Origin: Pseudomonas eucalypticola
GTDB taxonomy: Bacteria; Pseudomonadota; Gammaproteobacteria; Pseudomonadales; Pseudomonadaceae
Reading direction: 5' to 3'
Length of the DNA stretch: 64,000 bases
Assembly: GCF_013374995.1 (NCBI RefSeq)
Contig: NZ_CP056030.1
Span: forward strand, 2,822,501-2,886,500
Below are positions 36,751-46,335 of the stretch, piece after piece. Position 1 is the stretch's first letter. Every line of letters starts with the position of its first letter. The translations under genes were made by a program, and so were the position numbers. The notes below the pieces were generated by a model. It was not told the DNA's origin. It saw nothing but the letters and a program-made list of their open reading frames with translations, and did not search any database.

Positions 36751-36774
36751 CCGCTGCTGGAGCGCACGCCGCTC

Positions 36775-36798
36775 GTGACGCGGCCCTGGGGCCGCTGC
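36775..36798. repeat. Dispersed GTGACGCGGCC element, copy 4
   Basis: GTGACGCGGCCCTGGGGCCGCTGC lies in the nicR-nicA gap and can fold as CGGCC-x-GGGGCCG. It shares TGACGCGGCC and CCGCTGC with the copies at 1209 and 4472. Confidence 0.45.
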
Positions 36799-36864
36799 TT
36801 CGGGCGGCGGCGTGGCGCTACTGGCCATTCCCCGTATTCATCCACTTGGCACCGTTCTTGCCTT

Positions 36865-36888
36865 TTCATGTAGTAAGCACTTCATGAA
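36865..36888. promoter_or_regulatory. TTCATG direct repeat at the nicAB promoter
   Basis: TTCATG occurs at 36865-36870 and again within the palindrome TTCATGAA at 36881-36888, 16 bases apart and just before the nicA ribosome-binding region. It is a candidate operator for the TetR regulator encoded downstream, but the motif is short and unverified. Confidence 0.35.
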
Positions 36889-36903
36889 TGGGTGGGTAAC
36901 ACA

Positions 36904-37413
36904 ATGAACAAGGCCGTTTCACCGGGCGCGTCGGTCAGCGTCTCGTGCACTGTCAATGGGCAAGCCGTCACCTGCACGGCCATGGCGGACACGCCATTGC
37001 TGCTGGTGCTGCGCAATGACCTGGCCCTCAACGGCCCCAAGTACGGCTGTGGCCTGGGCGAGTGCGGCGCCTGCACTGTCATTGTCGACGGCAAGGCAGG
37101 GCGCTCCTGCGTGTTGCCCTGGGCCGGCATGCAGGGGCGCACCATCACCACCCTTGAAGGGCTGGGTACCCGGGGCAACCTGCACCCGGTGCAGCAAGCC
37201 TTCGTCGAAGAGCAGGCCGCGCAATGCGGCTACTGCCTCAACGGCATGATCATGACCACCAAGGCCTTGCTGGACCGCAACCCAGACCCCACCGACGAGC
37301 AGATTCGTCGCGCGCTGTCCGCCAACCTGTGCCGCTGCGGCACGCACATCGAAATCATCAACGCGGCGCACCGCGCCGTGACGCTATGCCGGGAGTGCCC
37401 ACGCCGTGACTGA
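36904..37413 (+). CDS. nicA: Nicotinate hydroxylase small subunit NicA (2x[2Fe-2S])
   Basis: A 169-residue iron-sulfur subunit of the hydroxylase that converts nicotinate to 6-hydroxynicotinate. The plant-ferredoxin-like cluster ligands are Cys49, 54, 57 and 69; the second cluster has Cys108, 111, 143 and 145. There is no Tat signal, consistent with a cytoplasm-facing active site. Of two in-frame starts (GTG 36892, ATG 36904), the ATG is taken. It overlaps nicB by eight bases. TTCATG repeats at 36865 and 36881 precede it. Confidence 0.94.
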   Translation: MNKAVSPGASVSVSCTVNGQAVTCTAMADTPLLLVLRNDLALNGPKYGCGLGECGACTVIVDGKAGRSCVLPWAGMQGRTITTLEGLGTRGNLHPVQQAFVEEQAAQCGYCLNGMIMTTKALLDRNPDPTDEQIRRALSANLCRCGTHIEIINAAHRAVTLCRECPRRD

Positions 37414-40400
37414 CTCGACCTCGACCATCCCTACCCAGGCGCAATTGCTGGCACGCGAGGGCGTGTTGCTGGTGGTCAATGAAATCCAGCCACCGTCCGG
37501 CCCTGTGCCCAAAGGCCAGCAGCCGGTCCTCAAGCCCAAGGAACTGGGGGTGTTCATTGCCCTGTGCGATGACGGCCAGTTCTATGCTTTCAACGGCCAC
37601 GTTGACCTGGGCACCGGCATCCAGACCTCGCTGGCGCAGATCGTCGCCGAGGAACTGGACCTGCGCATGGACCAGCTGCGCATGGTGCTGGGTGATACCG
37701 CACGGGCGCCCAACCAGGGCGCGACCATCGCCAGCGCCACCTTGCAGATTTCCGCCGTGCCGCTGCGCAACGCCGCCGCCGAGGCGCGCCGCTGGCTGTT
37801 GGGCGCGGCGGCCGAACGCCTGGGGGTGGCCGCCAGCGAGTTGCGCATCGAGGCCGGTTGTATCCATGCGCCTCACGGCGCAGCGGTGACTTTCGAGCAG
37901 TTGATCGGCGGCCAGCACATCGAGCTGACCCTCTCGGGCACGGCGCCGCTCAAGCCCGTCGAAGCCTACACCCTGGTGGGGCAGAGCTCATCCCGGGTGG
38001 ATATCCCGGCCAAGGCCACGGGCGAGCTGACCTTCGTGCACGACATGCGCGTGCCTGGCATGCTGCATGGCCGCATGGTGCGCCCCCCTTATGACGGCTA
38101 CGACACCGGGCCATTCGTGGGCACCAGCCTGATCGGCGTGGACGAGTCGTCGATTGCCCACCTGCCGGGCATCGTCAAGGTGGTGGTCATCGGCGACTTT
38201 GTCGGCGTGGTGGCCGAGCGCGAAGAACAGGCGGTCAAGGCTGCCGAGCTGCTGCGGGTGGAGTGGCGGCCCTGGCAGCACCACCTGCCCGACATGAGCG
38301 ACGTCGAGCAGGCCATTCGGGACAACCCGCACATTGAACGGGTGGTGCATGACACCGGGGGCGTCGATGCGGCGCTAGCGACGGTGGACCGGCGTTTCAC
38401 CCGTAGCTACCTGTGGCCCTACCAGTTGCATGCGTCCATCGGGCCGTCGTGTGCCGTGGCTGACTACCAGCCCCAGGGCATCCGCATCTGGTCCGGCACG
38501 CAAAATCCGCACCTGCTGCGCGCCGACCTGGCGTGGCTGCTGGAGTGCGATGAAACCCTGATTGAAATCATCCGCATGGAGGCGGCCGGCTGCTACGGGC
38601 GCAACTGCGCCGATGACGTCTGTGCCGACGCCTTGCTGCTGTCGCGCGCAGTGGGCAAGCCGGTGCGGGTGCAACTGACCCGCGACCAGGAACACGTGTG
38701 GGAGCCCAAGGGCACCGCGCAACTGATGGAAGTGGACGGCGGCATCGATGCCGCCGGCGACCTGGCGGTGTATGATTTTCGCACCAGCTACCCCTCCAAC
38801 GGCGCGCCCAACCTGGCGCTGCTGCTCACCGGGCGCATCGAGCCGGTGCCGGTGACCTATGAGATGGGCGACCGCACCTCCATTCCGCACTACCAGTACC
38901 CCGAGCTGCGCGTCAGCATCAATGACATGGCCCCCATCGTCCGCGCCTCATGGCTGCGCGGGGTGTCGGCGCTGCCCAACGTCTTTGCTCACGAATCCTA
39001 TATCGACGAGCTGGCCTTCGCCGCCGGAGTCGACCCGGTCGAGTACCGCCTGCGCTACCTGCCGGATGAGCGCGCCGCTGAGCTGGTGCGTTCCACCGCC
39101 CAGCGCGCCGCCTGGACGCCACGTACCCAACCCGGCAGTACCCCCGCCGAGGACGGCGTGCTGCGGGGCCGCGGTTTCGCCTACGCCCGCTACATCCACA
39201 GCAAGTTCCCAGGCTTCGGCGCGGCATGGGCAGCGTGGGTGGCCGACGTGGCCATCGACAAAGCTACCGGTGAGGTGGCGGTGACCCGCGTGGTGGTGGG
39301 CCACGACGCCGGCATGATGATCAACCCTGCCGGCGTGCGGCATCAGATACACGGCAATGTCATGCAATCCACCAGCCGCGTGCTCAAGGAGCGCGTCACC
39401 TTCGAGGAGTCGCGGGTGTCGAGCAAGGAGTGGGGCGGCTACCCGATCCTGACCTTCCCGGAAGTTCCCCAGGTCGATGTAATGATGATGCCGCGCCAGA
39501 ACGAGCCGCCCCTGGGCGCGGGCGAGTCGGCGTCGGTGCCCAGCGCCGCCGCCATCGCCAACGCAATTTTCGACGCCACCGGCATTCGCTTTCGCGAGCT
39601 GCCCATCACCCCCGAGCGCGTACTGGCGGCGCTCAAGGCCAAGGAACCGGCCGACCCCGTGGACCCGGTGGGGCTACCCTACGCCGCGCCAGTGCGGCCC
39701 AAACGGCGGAAATGGCTGTTCGGCGGCCTGACCGGGCTGCTGGGCGCCGCCCTGGGCCTGGGGATCACCGCCATGCCCTGGCGCCAGGAGATCGCCCGCG
39801 TGGCACCGCCATCGGCCGGCACCTGGAGCGCCGCTACCCTGGAGCGCGGGCGGCTGCTGGCTGCCGCCGGCGATTGTGCCGTGTGCCACACGGCGCCCGG
39901 TGGCACCGTGAACGCTGGCGGCCTGGCCATGGACACGCCCTTTGGCCGGCTGTACAGCAGCAACATCACCCCGGACCCCGCCACGGGCATCGGCAACTGG
40001 TCGTTCAACGCCTTTGACCGTGCCATGCGCCAGGGCATCAGCCGCGATGGCAAGCACCTGTACCCGGCGTTTCCCTACACGGCCTTTCGCAACACGACCG
40101 AGGCCGATATGCAGGCGCTGTATGCGTACTTGATGTCGCAAACGCCGGTCACCAGCACGCCGCCGGCCAACAGCATGAGTTTCCCCTTCAACCTGCGGCC
40201 ACTGATGGCGGGCTGGAACACCCTGTTCCTCAAGCGCGGTGAGTTCCAGCCGGTGGCCGGGCGCAGCGAACAGTGGAACCGCGGCAATTATCTGGTCAAC
40301 GGCCTGGGCCACTGCGGGGCCTGCCACTCGCCTCGCAACCTGATGGGGGCAGAGCAGGGCGGGCGCGGCTTCCTGGCGGGTGCGGTGGTGGATGGCTGGG

Positions 40401-40999
40401 AGGCGCCTGCCCTGGCCGGCATGGCCAACGCCGCGGTGCCGTGGCGTGAAGCGCAATTGGTGGAGTACCTGCGCACCGGGTTCTCCGCCAACCATGGCGT
40501 GGCGGCGGGGCCCATGGGGCCGGTGGTGGCGGAGTTGGCGATGCTGCCGGAAACAGATGTGCAGGCCATCGCGCACTACCTGCTGTCGTTGCCTGGCCAG
40601 GCGTCGACACCGGGCGCCAGGCAGGCGGCCGCGGTGAACATCAGCACGCGCATTCCTGACCTCGCGGCCGGCAAGCGGATTTTCGAAGGCGCCTGCCTCG
40701 GTTGCCATACGGCTGCCAGCGGCGGGCCCGTGCTGTTTGGCGTGAGCCCGCAAATGGCCGCCAACACCAGCGTACACAGCGACCGCCCGAACAACCTGGT
40801 GCAAGTGATCCTGCAAGGCATTGAAAGCCCGCCCATGGGTGACCTGGGCTACATGCCAGCGTTCAAGGGCAGCTTCAGCGACACCCAAGTGGCGGACCTC
40901 GCCGCCTACTTGCGCGCCGAGTTCGCCCCGCAGCAGCCCGCCTGGCCGGAGCTGAGCAGACAGGTGGCGTGGCTGCGGGCAAACCCCGGCAGCCACTGA
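37406..40999 (+). CDS. nicB: Nicotinate hydroxylase large subunit NicB, Mo-cofactor plus three c-type hemes
   Basis: A 1197-residue fusion. Residues about 1-750 are the xanthine-oxidase-type molybdopterin domain, with catalytic Glu707 in GAGESASVPSAAAIANA. A transmembrane helix follows at about 767-790. The C-terminal part is a tri-heme cytochrome c with CAVCH (824-828), CGACH (970-974) and CLGCH (1097-1101). Electrons from nicotinate hydroxylation thus reach the respiratory chain directly instead of NAD. Translation starts at GTG 37406 inside nicA. The heme region closely resembles the separate cytochrome at 62.6 kb. Confidence 0.96.
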   Translation: MTDSTSTIPTQAQLLAREGVLLVVNEIQPPSGPVPKGQQPVLKPKELGVFIALCDDGQFYAFNGHVDLGTGIQTSLAQIVAEELDLRMDQLRMVLGDTARAPNQGATIASATLQISAVPLRNAAAEARRWLLGAAAERLGVAASELRIEAGCIHAPHGAAVTFEQLIGGQHIELTLSGTAPLKPVEAYTLVGQSSSRVDIPAKATGELTFVHDMRVPGMLHGRMVRPPYDGYDTGPFVGTSLIGVDESSIAHLPGIVKVVVIGDFVGVVAEREEQAVKAAELLRVEWRPWQHHLPDMSDVEQAIRDNPHIERVVHDTGGVDAALATVDRRFTRSYLWPYQLHASIGPSCAVADYQPQGIRIWSGTQNPHLLRADLAWLLECDETLIEIIRMEAAGCYGRNCADDVCADALLLSRAVGKPVRVQLTRDQEHVWEPKGTAQLMEVDGGIDAAGDLAVYDFRTSYPSNGAPNLALLLTGRIEPVPVTYEMGDRTSIPHYQYPELRVSINDMAPIVRASWLRGVSALPNVFAHESYIDELAFAAGVDPVEYRLRYLPDERAAELVRSTAQRAAWTPRTQPGSTPAEDGVLRGRGFAYARYIHSKFPGFGAAWAAWVADVAIDKATGEVAVTRVVVGHDAGMMINPAGVRHQIHGNVMQSTSRVLKERVTFEESRVSSKEWGGYPILTFPEVPQVDVMMMPRQNEPPLGAGESASVPSAAAIANAIFDATGIRFRELPITPERVLAALKAKEPADPVDPVGLPYAAPVRPKRRKWLFGGLTGLLGAALGLGITAMPWRQEIARVAPPSAGTWSAATLERGRLLAAAGDCAVCHTAPGGTVNAGGLAMDTPFGRLYSSNITPDPATGIGNWSFNAFDRAMRQGISRDGKHLYPAFPYTAFRNTTEADMQALYAYLMSQTPVTSTPPANSMSFPFNLRPLMAGWNTLFLKRGEFQPVAGRSEQWNRGNYLVNGLGHCGACHSPRNLMGAEQGGRGFLAGAVVDGWEAPALAGMANAAVPWREAQLVEYLRTGFSANHGVAAGPMGPVVAELAMLPETDVQAIAHYLLSLPGQASTPGARQAAAVNISTRIPDLAAGKRIFEGACLGCHTAASGGPVLFGVSPQMAANTSVHSDRPNNLVQVILQGIESPPMGDLGYMPAFKGSFSDTQVADLAAYLRAEFAPQQPAWPELSRQVAWLRANPGSH

Positions 41000-41002
41000 G
41001 CC

Positions 41003-41659
41003 TCAGGACAACCCGGCTGGCAGGTTGCGCAGCCCGCGCAGCACCTGGTCGCAGGCATACGCCAGCCAGCCCTCGCGAGCCTGGGGGCTGGCCAGGTCGA
41101 TGCCAAGGAAGGCGCCCAGGGGGTGCTGGTTGGAATGGTAGAAGTAGCACAGGGATGAAATCAGCAGGTAGGTATGGTGAATGTCCACGTCGGCACGGAA
41201 CACGCCCTGCGCCTGGCCGGCGTGGATGATCGGCGCCAGGTTGCCCAGCGCTTCGCCGCTCAGCGCCTTCAATGCAGGCGACTTGCGCGAGTGGGAGGCC
41301 TTGTGCAGGTTTTCGGTGTTGAGGATGCTGATGAATTCAGGGTGCTGGATATAGTAGTGCCACACGAATTCGATCAGCTGCCGCAGCGCGCCCACCGGGT
41401 CGTCGAGCTCGAAGCGCTGGCGGCTTTCAGCCTCGTTGAAACCGGCGTAGATGCCTTCCAGCACACTGATGAACAGCTGCTCCTTGTTTTTGAAGTAGTA
41501 ATAGATCATGCGGTCGTTGGACTTCGCCAGGCGCGAGATCTTTTCGATGCGCCCGCCACTGAAGCCGTCCTGGCTGAACACGCGGGTGGCGGCCTTGAGG
41601 ATGCGGGCGCGCGTCATCTGCGCTTGATGGGCGCGCAGGCCGGAGTTGGGGGTGGGCAT
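41003..41659 (-). CDS. nicS: TetR-family regulator NicS
   Basis: A 218-residue TetR-type repressor. The HTH (about residues 15-60) reads ARILKAATRVFSQDGFSGGRIEKISRLAKSNDRMIYYYFKNKEQLF, and a long helical ligand domain follows, with a C-terminal TetR_C segment typical of RutR/NicS-like proteins. In the known system NicS represses nicAB. It converges on nicB with three bases between the stop codons. The ATG at 41659 is preferred to one ten codons upstream because GGAG lies seven bases before it. Confidence 0.88.
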   Translation of the reverse strand: MPTPNSGLRAHQAQMTRARILKAATRVFSQDGFSGGRIEKISRLAKSNDRMIYYYFKNKEQLFISVLEGIYAGFNEAESRQRFELDDPVGALRQLIEFVWHYYIQHPEFISILNTENLHKASHSRKSPALKALSGEALGNLAPIIHAGQAQGVFRADVDIHHTYLLISSLCYFYHSNQHPLGAFLGIDLASPQAREGWLAYACDQVLRGLRNLPAGLS

Positions 41660-41839
41660 GAACACTCCGAGGCTTGTTGTCTCTGGCATGATACGGCATG
41701 GCCGGTTCCACAGTCTTGCTCTTCGCAGGAGGCCGGCCCGCTTAGACGATTCTTCGTTGAAATAGGCAATAACGCGCTCTTTATGGGCAATCGTTTACAC
41801 GTTTCCCAGACGCATACTCTAAGTGATAGACGCGTCCGT

Positions 41840-42000
41840 GCCGTGCTGGTCCGGAAGCCGCCTGCCGTCTACAGTTCTGGAGGTGGTTGCCACACGGGTA
41901 CAGCGGTAGCGCTTACTCACGATCCCCGACTGGCCTAAGCCTTGGGAGTAGAACCCTCGCCGAAATCGCTTTAATTGTCATGTTCGATAGCGTTCGCGTC
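41840..42000 (+). pseudogene. xdhC remnant with internal deletion
   Basis: Two blocks of an XdhC-family C-terminal domain survive in different frames. The first reads PAVYSSGGGCHTGTAVALTH then DPRL (about 41863-41934), matching PAVYIENGGCHAHTAVVALTHDPRL of the intact XdhC at 29 kb. The second reads PTGLSLGSRTLAEIALIV (about 41926-41979), matching the end of that protein. About 75 intervening residues and the entire N-terminus are missing. The two blocks meet over CACGATCCCCGACTGGCC. It has no plausible start and is a decayed fragment, probably once the maturation factor of the paoABC genes downstream. Confidence 0.8.
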
Positions 42001-42004
42001 GGCA

Positions 42005-42355
42005 ATGGAGAAGACCGTGGCTCACTTCAAGATGGCGTCCAGTGGAGTCTCTCCAGCCCCGAGCACCTCGGGTGCGCTGACTCGCAATGACACCCGCATG
42101 CTCGCCAGCGCCGTCAGTCAATGTGCGAGGAGCGCTGGTGATTGTGCGACGGCGATTCCTGGCCTGAGCTTGCATCGGCACCCGAAGCTGACCCTGCCGT
42201 TGCATTGCGTCTACGGCTTGGGGATGGGGCTCACACTGCAAGGGCGCAAGCAGGTGGTTGTGGGGGATGAAGTGGTGACCTACTCACCTGGCCAGTCAAT
42301 GGTGACAAGCGTTGATCTTCCGGTGAGTTCTGCGCCGTGGGTGTCAGTACCGTGA
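42005..42355 (+). pseudogene. Truncated AraC-family regulator (N-terminal domain only)
   Basis: An open frame of 116 codons from ATG 42005 contains a clear AraC N-terminal sensing domain of the cupin type: AIPGLSLHRHPKLTLPLH, then LTLQGRKQVVVGDEVVTY and SPGQSMVTSVDLPVSS. It ends at a TGA without the C-terminal double HTH that such about 300-residue regulators need to bind DNA. It directly precedes the paoABC genes and probably once regulated them. An independent small protein cannot be excluded. Confidence 0.75.
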
Positions 42356-42388
42356 TCTGAACCATAAGAAGCCAATGAGGACCCAACC

Positions 42389-43066
42389 ATGACCGAACCG
42401 ACCGGAAAAAACATTCCAGACGCAAACAGCCCCGGTCAGCTCTTCACTGAGCTGACAACCCCTTCGCGGCGTCATTTCCTTCGAACAATCGGTATTTCTG
42501 GAATGGCTGCCGCTACCGCTCCAGTATGGGCCCAGGCCGCCCAGTTGGAAGCGCCCATCGATGACAGCGAAAAGCCCCTGGCCAAGGGTGAGCAGCGCAT
42601 TACCTTGAAAGTGAACGGGCAGCCGCACACGCTCAATGTTCCGGGTAATGCAGTGTTGTTGGACGTAGTGAGGGACCGGCTGAAGCTGACGGGCACCAAG
42701 AAGGGCTGCGACCACGGCCAATGCGGCGCGTGCACATTGCACATCAACGGTATCCCCGTGAACAGCTGCCTTTCGCTGGCCGCCATGCACCAGGGTGATG
42801 AGATCACCACCATCGAAGGTCTCGAGCACAATGGGCAATTGCACCCCATCCAGGAGGCCTTTTGGGCCCACGACGCCTTTCAATGCGGTTATTGCACTTC
42901 CGGCCAGATGATGACAGCGGCGGCAATCATCAAAGACCCGAACATCGGTGCCGATGATGCCAGCGTCCGGGAGGCCATGAGCGGCAACATCTGCCGCTGC
43001 GGGGCCTACAAGAACATCCTTGCCGCTGTGCAGGATGCCCGAAGCAAAATACAAGGAGCCAGCTGA
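42389..43066 (+). CDS. paoA: Periplasmic aldehyde oxidoreductase 2Fe-2S subunit (PaoA-like)
   Basis: A 225-residue iron-sulfur subunit with a twin-arginine signal ([20 protein letters not shown] from residue 26), so the folded complex is exported to the periplasm. Cluster ligands are Cys107, 112, 115 and 127, then Cys166, 169, 202 and 204. This matches PaoA (YagT) of the E. coli periplasmic aldehyde oxidoreductase, which detoxifies aromatic aldehydes. TGAGGACCCAACC precedes the ATG. The TGATG junction couples it to the FAD subunit. Confidence 0.88.
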   Translation: MTEPTGKNIPDANSPGQLFTELTTPSRRHFLRTIGISGMAAATAPVWAQAAQLEAPIDDSEKPLAKGEQRITLKVNGQPHTLNVPGNAVLLDVVRDRLKLTGTKKGCDHGQCGACTLHINGIPVNSCLSLAAMHQGDEITTIEGLEHNGQLHPIQEAFWAHDAFQCGYCTSGQMMTAAAIIKDPNIGADDASVREAMSGNICRCGAYKNILAAVQDARSKIQGAS

Positions 43067-44061
43067 TGAGAGCCTTGGAATATACCCGCGCTACCACTGC
43101 CGAACAGGCTATTGCGACCCACGCCCGCACCGAGGCTACCGCATTCCTGGCGGGCGGCACCACGCTGCTCGATCTGGTGAAACTGGACATCATGCAGCCG
43201 GATCGCGTTGTGGATGTCCATACGCTGGCCCTGAATCAGGTCGAAACCCTGGGTGATGGCCGCACTCGTATTGGCGCGATGGTCACCAATACTCAGCTGG
43301 CTCATCACCCGCGAATCAGTGAGCAATACGCGGTGCTCTCTCAGGCGCTTCTTTCCGGCGCCACGACTCAATTACGCAACAAGGCAACCACTGCCGGCAA
43401 TGTCATGCAGCGCGTGCGGTGCAACTATTTCCGCGACGGTGTCTCGGCGTGCAACAAGCGCGTTCCAGGTTCGGGTTGCGCCGCCATTGGCGGGCATAAC
43501 CGCAGCGTCCATGCGGTGCTCGGTACCAGTGACCACTGCATCGCGACTCACCCCTCCGATATGTGCGTCGCGATGGCCGCCATCGGTGCCAAGGTCGAAG
43601 TACAAGGGCCCGCGGGTAAGCGGGAGATCGACTTTCTGGATTTTCACCTGTTGCCCGGTAGCACCCCCTGGAAAGAGCATGCGCTTGGCTCTGACGAGCT
43701 GATCACCCATGTGACCCTGAACGCCCCGCTGGGGAACAGCAAGTCGGGCTACCTGAAGTTGCGCGACCGCGCTTCCTACCAATTCGCCCTGGCCTCCAGC
43801 GCGGTAATACTGGTGATGGATGGCCAGGTCATCCGAGAAGCGCGTATCGCCCTGGGAGGCGTCGGGACCAAGCCATGGCGTGCGCTTGAGGCGGAGCGAG
43901 CGCTCCGCGGGGTGACCGCCACACCGGAAAACTTCGCCAAGGCTGCGGCAATCGCTTTGCAAGGGGCAAAGCCCTACGCCCATAACGCCTACAAGATTCC
44001 TCTGGCAAAACAGGCCATCGTGCGCAACCTCACGGTAACCGGCACAGGAGCTATCGCATGA
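43066..44061 (+). CDS. paoB: Periplasmic aldehyde oxidoreductase FAD/4Fe-4S subunit (PaoB-like)
   Basis: A 331-residue FAD-binding subunit of the CO-dehydrogenase medium-chain family. FAD contacts are in FLAGGTTLLDLVKL (residues about 27-40) and LRNKATTAGNV. The extra cysteines Cys119, 129, 138 and 158 in the insert RVRCNYFRDGVSACNKR and SGCAAIGGHNRSVHAV match the additional 4Fe-4S cluster known for E. coli PaoB. This sets it apart from ordinary xanthine dehydrogenase FAD subunits. It overlaps paoA by one base and paoC by four. Confidence 0.88.
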   Translation: MRALEYTRATTAEQAIATHARTEATAFLAGGTTLLDLVKLDIMQPDRVVDVHTLALNQVETLGDGRTRIGAMVTNTQLAHHPRISEQYAVLSQALLSGATTQLRNKATTAGNVMQRVRCNYFRDGVSACNKRVPGSGCAAIGGHNRSVHAVLGTSDHCIATHPSDMCVAMAAIGAKVEVQGPAGKREIDFLDFHLLPGSTPWKEHALGSDELITHVTLNAPLGNSKSGYLKLRDRASYQFALASSAVILVMDGQVIREARIALGGVGTKPWRALEAERALRGVTATPENFAKAAAIALQGAKPYAHNAYKIPLAKQAIVRNLTVTGTGAIA

Positions 44062-46286
44062 GTGACTCAATCATGGGGGCCTCCCCGCGTCGTATCGATG
44101 GCCGCCTCAAGGTCACTGGTCGTGCACAGTACGCAGCCGACCATCATCCTGAGGGCATGGTTTTCGCTTATGGCGTCTACAGCACTGTGGCGAGCGGCTC
44201 CATCAAAGCGCTCGATATCACCGCAGCTCGCCAGTCGCCTGGCGTGATCGAGATACTGCACCACGGTAACTTTCCCCAGGCATTTCACACGTCGCCGGTG
44301 CCATTCTCGCTGTCCGGCGTGCTGACGGGGTCACGAACGGATGAAAAGCGCCTGCCGTTTGAAGATGATGTCATTCGGTATGCGGGACAGTTTGTCGCCC
44401 TGGTAGTCGCGGATACGTTCGAGCACGCGCGCGAGGCAGCGCTCAAGGTCAAGGTCAATTACGCCAGTGCCGCCACATTCGCCAATTTGAAGCAGGGCCT
44501 GAAGCAGCGGGCGCCTGCGGAGGGTGGCCACGGTCACAAACGAGGTGACCCTGCCGCAGCGTTCGACCAGGGCGTGCAGACGGTGGATGCAACCTATACC
44601 ACTCCCTGTGAAACCCATAACCCGATGGAAATGCATGCCACGGTCGCGGAGTGGACAAACGGCAGGCTAGTGGTCTACGAGGCCACGCAATCCGTGGTCG
44701 TTCACCGTAATACGCTTGCCCAGGTATTCGGCTTGCCGACTGAGCATGTCGAAGTCAGGGCGCCATTCATTGGCTCTGGCTTTGGCGGCAAGCTGTGGAT
44801 ATGGCCGCACTCGGTCGCCGCGTGTGCAGCCGCCAAAGTGGTGGGGCGTCCGGTTCAACTGGTCGTGCCGCGAGCGCAGATGTTCACAACGGTCGGGCAT
44901 CGTCCTGAAACCGAACAAAGAATGAGGTTGGCTGCCGATGCCAACGGCAAGCTGGTTTCGCTGCGACATGAATCGCTCAACACCACTGGCTTCGGTGATC
45001 AGTACGTGGAGAATTGTGGCGGGATGAGTGCGAGTCTCTACGCCTGCGCCAATGTCGAGATCACCCACGGGACAGTGCAGGTCAATCGAGGCGCCCCCAC
45101 ATCGATGCGCGCACCCGGTGCAGCGCCGGGGCTGTTTGCGTTGGAGTCGGCTATCGATGAATTGGCGGAGAAGTGCCGGATGGACCCGCTCGCTTTCCGC
45201 CAACTGAATTGGGCGGCGCAAAACGGTCAGGAGAACCTGCCGTGGTCAGGTAACCACTTGCGTGAGGCGCTTGCCCAAGGCGCGGAAAAATTCGGATGGG
45301 CCCAGCGTACTCCTGGCATTGGCAGCATGCGCGATGGCCATGAGGTCATCGGTTATGGCATGGCGCAGTGCAACTGGGATGCCTTCCGTACCCCCGCGAA
45401 GGCTCGCGTATCGCTGAAGTCCGATGGTCGCGCAGAGGTGTATTGCGGCGCCCAGGATATCGGGACCGGAACCTACACCGTCATCGCGCAATGTGTCAGC
45501 GACATCACGGGGCTGCCCCTGGACAAGATTGTGGTGGAGTTGGGCAACTCATCATTCCCACCTGCTCCCGTCTCCGGTGGATCGTGGATCACTGCCAGCG
45601 TACTGCCTGCGGTCGCCGAAGCCACCCGCGCCGCACTGACACAGCTCAAACGCTTTGCGTCGTCAGCTGAAGGCGGGCTTGCCGATGCGAAGCCCGAAGC
45701 CATCAACGTGAGTAACGGTCGGCTGGACGATGGCACCACCCGTCTTGGTTTCGCCGATGTCCTCAACCGGTTGAAAATCGCCAGCGCCGAGGGCGAAGCA
45801 CACACCGGCATGGCCGATACGGCGAAACACGCCTTTGCTTCGTTTGGTGCCCATTTTGTCGAGGTCCGCTGGGATCCGGGGATCTCTCGACTGCGAGTGT
45901 CGCGGGTGGTCAGTGCTATTGACGTGGGCAAGATCATCAACGCCAAAACCGCACGTAACCAGGTGGAAGGGGCGATTGTCATGGCCATCGGTATGGCGCT
46001 GTTCGAGTCCGCCGATTACGACGAGCGTAACGCCATGCCGGTGAACAACAACTACGCCGAGTACATGGTTCCCGTCCACGCGGACCAGCCGGAGATCGAT
46101 GTGATCCTGCTGGACTATCCCGACTACAACCTCAACGAGTTCGGTGCCCGCGGGGTAGGGGAGATCGGCGTGACCGGCCTGGCCGCAGCCGTGGCCAACG
46201 CGGTCTATCACGCGACCGGGAAACGGGTACGCGACTTGCCCATCAGCCTTGAGAAGCTCATGGATGAGGGGCATCAGGTCGCTTAG
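44058..46286 (+). CDS. paoC: Periplasmic aldehyde oxidoreductase Mo subunit (PaoC-like)
   Basis: A 742-residue molybdenum-binding catalytic subunit of the xanthine oxidase family. Family landmarks are TGRAQYAADHHPEGM near the N-terminus, FIGSGFGGKLW, RAPGAAPGLFALESAIDELA, and the catalytic Glu702 in GVGEIGVTGLAAAVANA. PaoC-type enzymes oxidise a broad range of aldehydes. It has no signal of its own and would be carried out by PaoA. No paoD (xdhC) follows; instead an inverted repeat ends the operon. Confidence 0.9.
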   Translation: MSDSIMGASPRRIDGRLKVTGRAQYAADHHPEGMVFAYGVYSTVASGSIKALDITAARQSPGVIEILHHGNFPQAFHTSPVPFSLSGVLTGSRTDEKRLPFEDDVIRYAGQFVALVVADTFEHAREAALKVKVNYASAATFANLKQGLKQRAPAEGGHGHKRGDPAAAFDQGVQTVDATYTTPCETHNPMEMHATVAEWTNGRLVVYEATQSVVVHRNTLAQVFGLPTEHVEVRAPFIGSGFGGKLWIWPHSVAACAAAKVVGRPVQLVVPRAQMFTTVGHRPETEQRMRLAADANGKLVSLRHESLNTTGFGDQYVENCGGMSASLYACANVEITHGTVQVNRGAPTSMRAPGAAPGLFALESAIDELAEKCRMDPLAFRQLNWAAQNGQENLPWSGNHLREALAQGAEKFGWAQRTPGIGSMRDGHEVIGYGMAQCNWDAFRTPAKARVSLKSDGRAEVYCGAQDIGTGTYTVIAQCVSDITGLPLDKIVVELGNSSFPPAPVSGGSWITASVLPAVAEATRAALTQLKRFASSAEGGLADAKPEAINVSNGRLDDGTTRLGFADVLNRLKIASAEGEAHTGMADTAKHAFASFGAHFVEVRWDPGISRLRVSRVVSAIDVGKIINAKTARNQVEGAIVMAIGMALFESADYDERNAMPVNNNYAEYMVPVHADQPEIDVILLDYPDYNLNEFGARGVGEIGVTGLAAAVANAVYHATGKRVRDLPISLEKLMDEGHQVA

Positions 46287-46301
46287 GCGTGGTGGCCATA
46301 C

Positions 46302-46335
46302 GGGGCGAAGCTCTCTCCCTTGAGGACTTCGCCCC
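46302..46335 (+). terminator. Hairpin after paoC
   Basis: GGGGCGAAG (46302-46310) and CTTCGCCCC (46327-46335) form a perfect 9-bp stem with a 16-base loop, 16 bases past the paoC stop. There is no good T-run, so terminator function is moderately supported. The remaining gap to selD (46336-46590) holds no recognisable gene. Confidence 0.55.
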
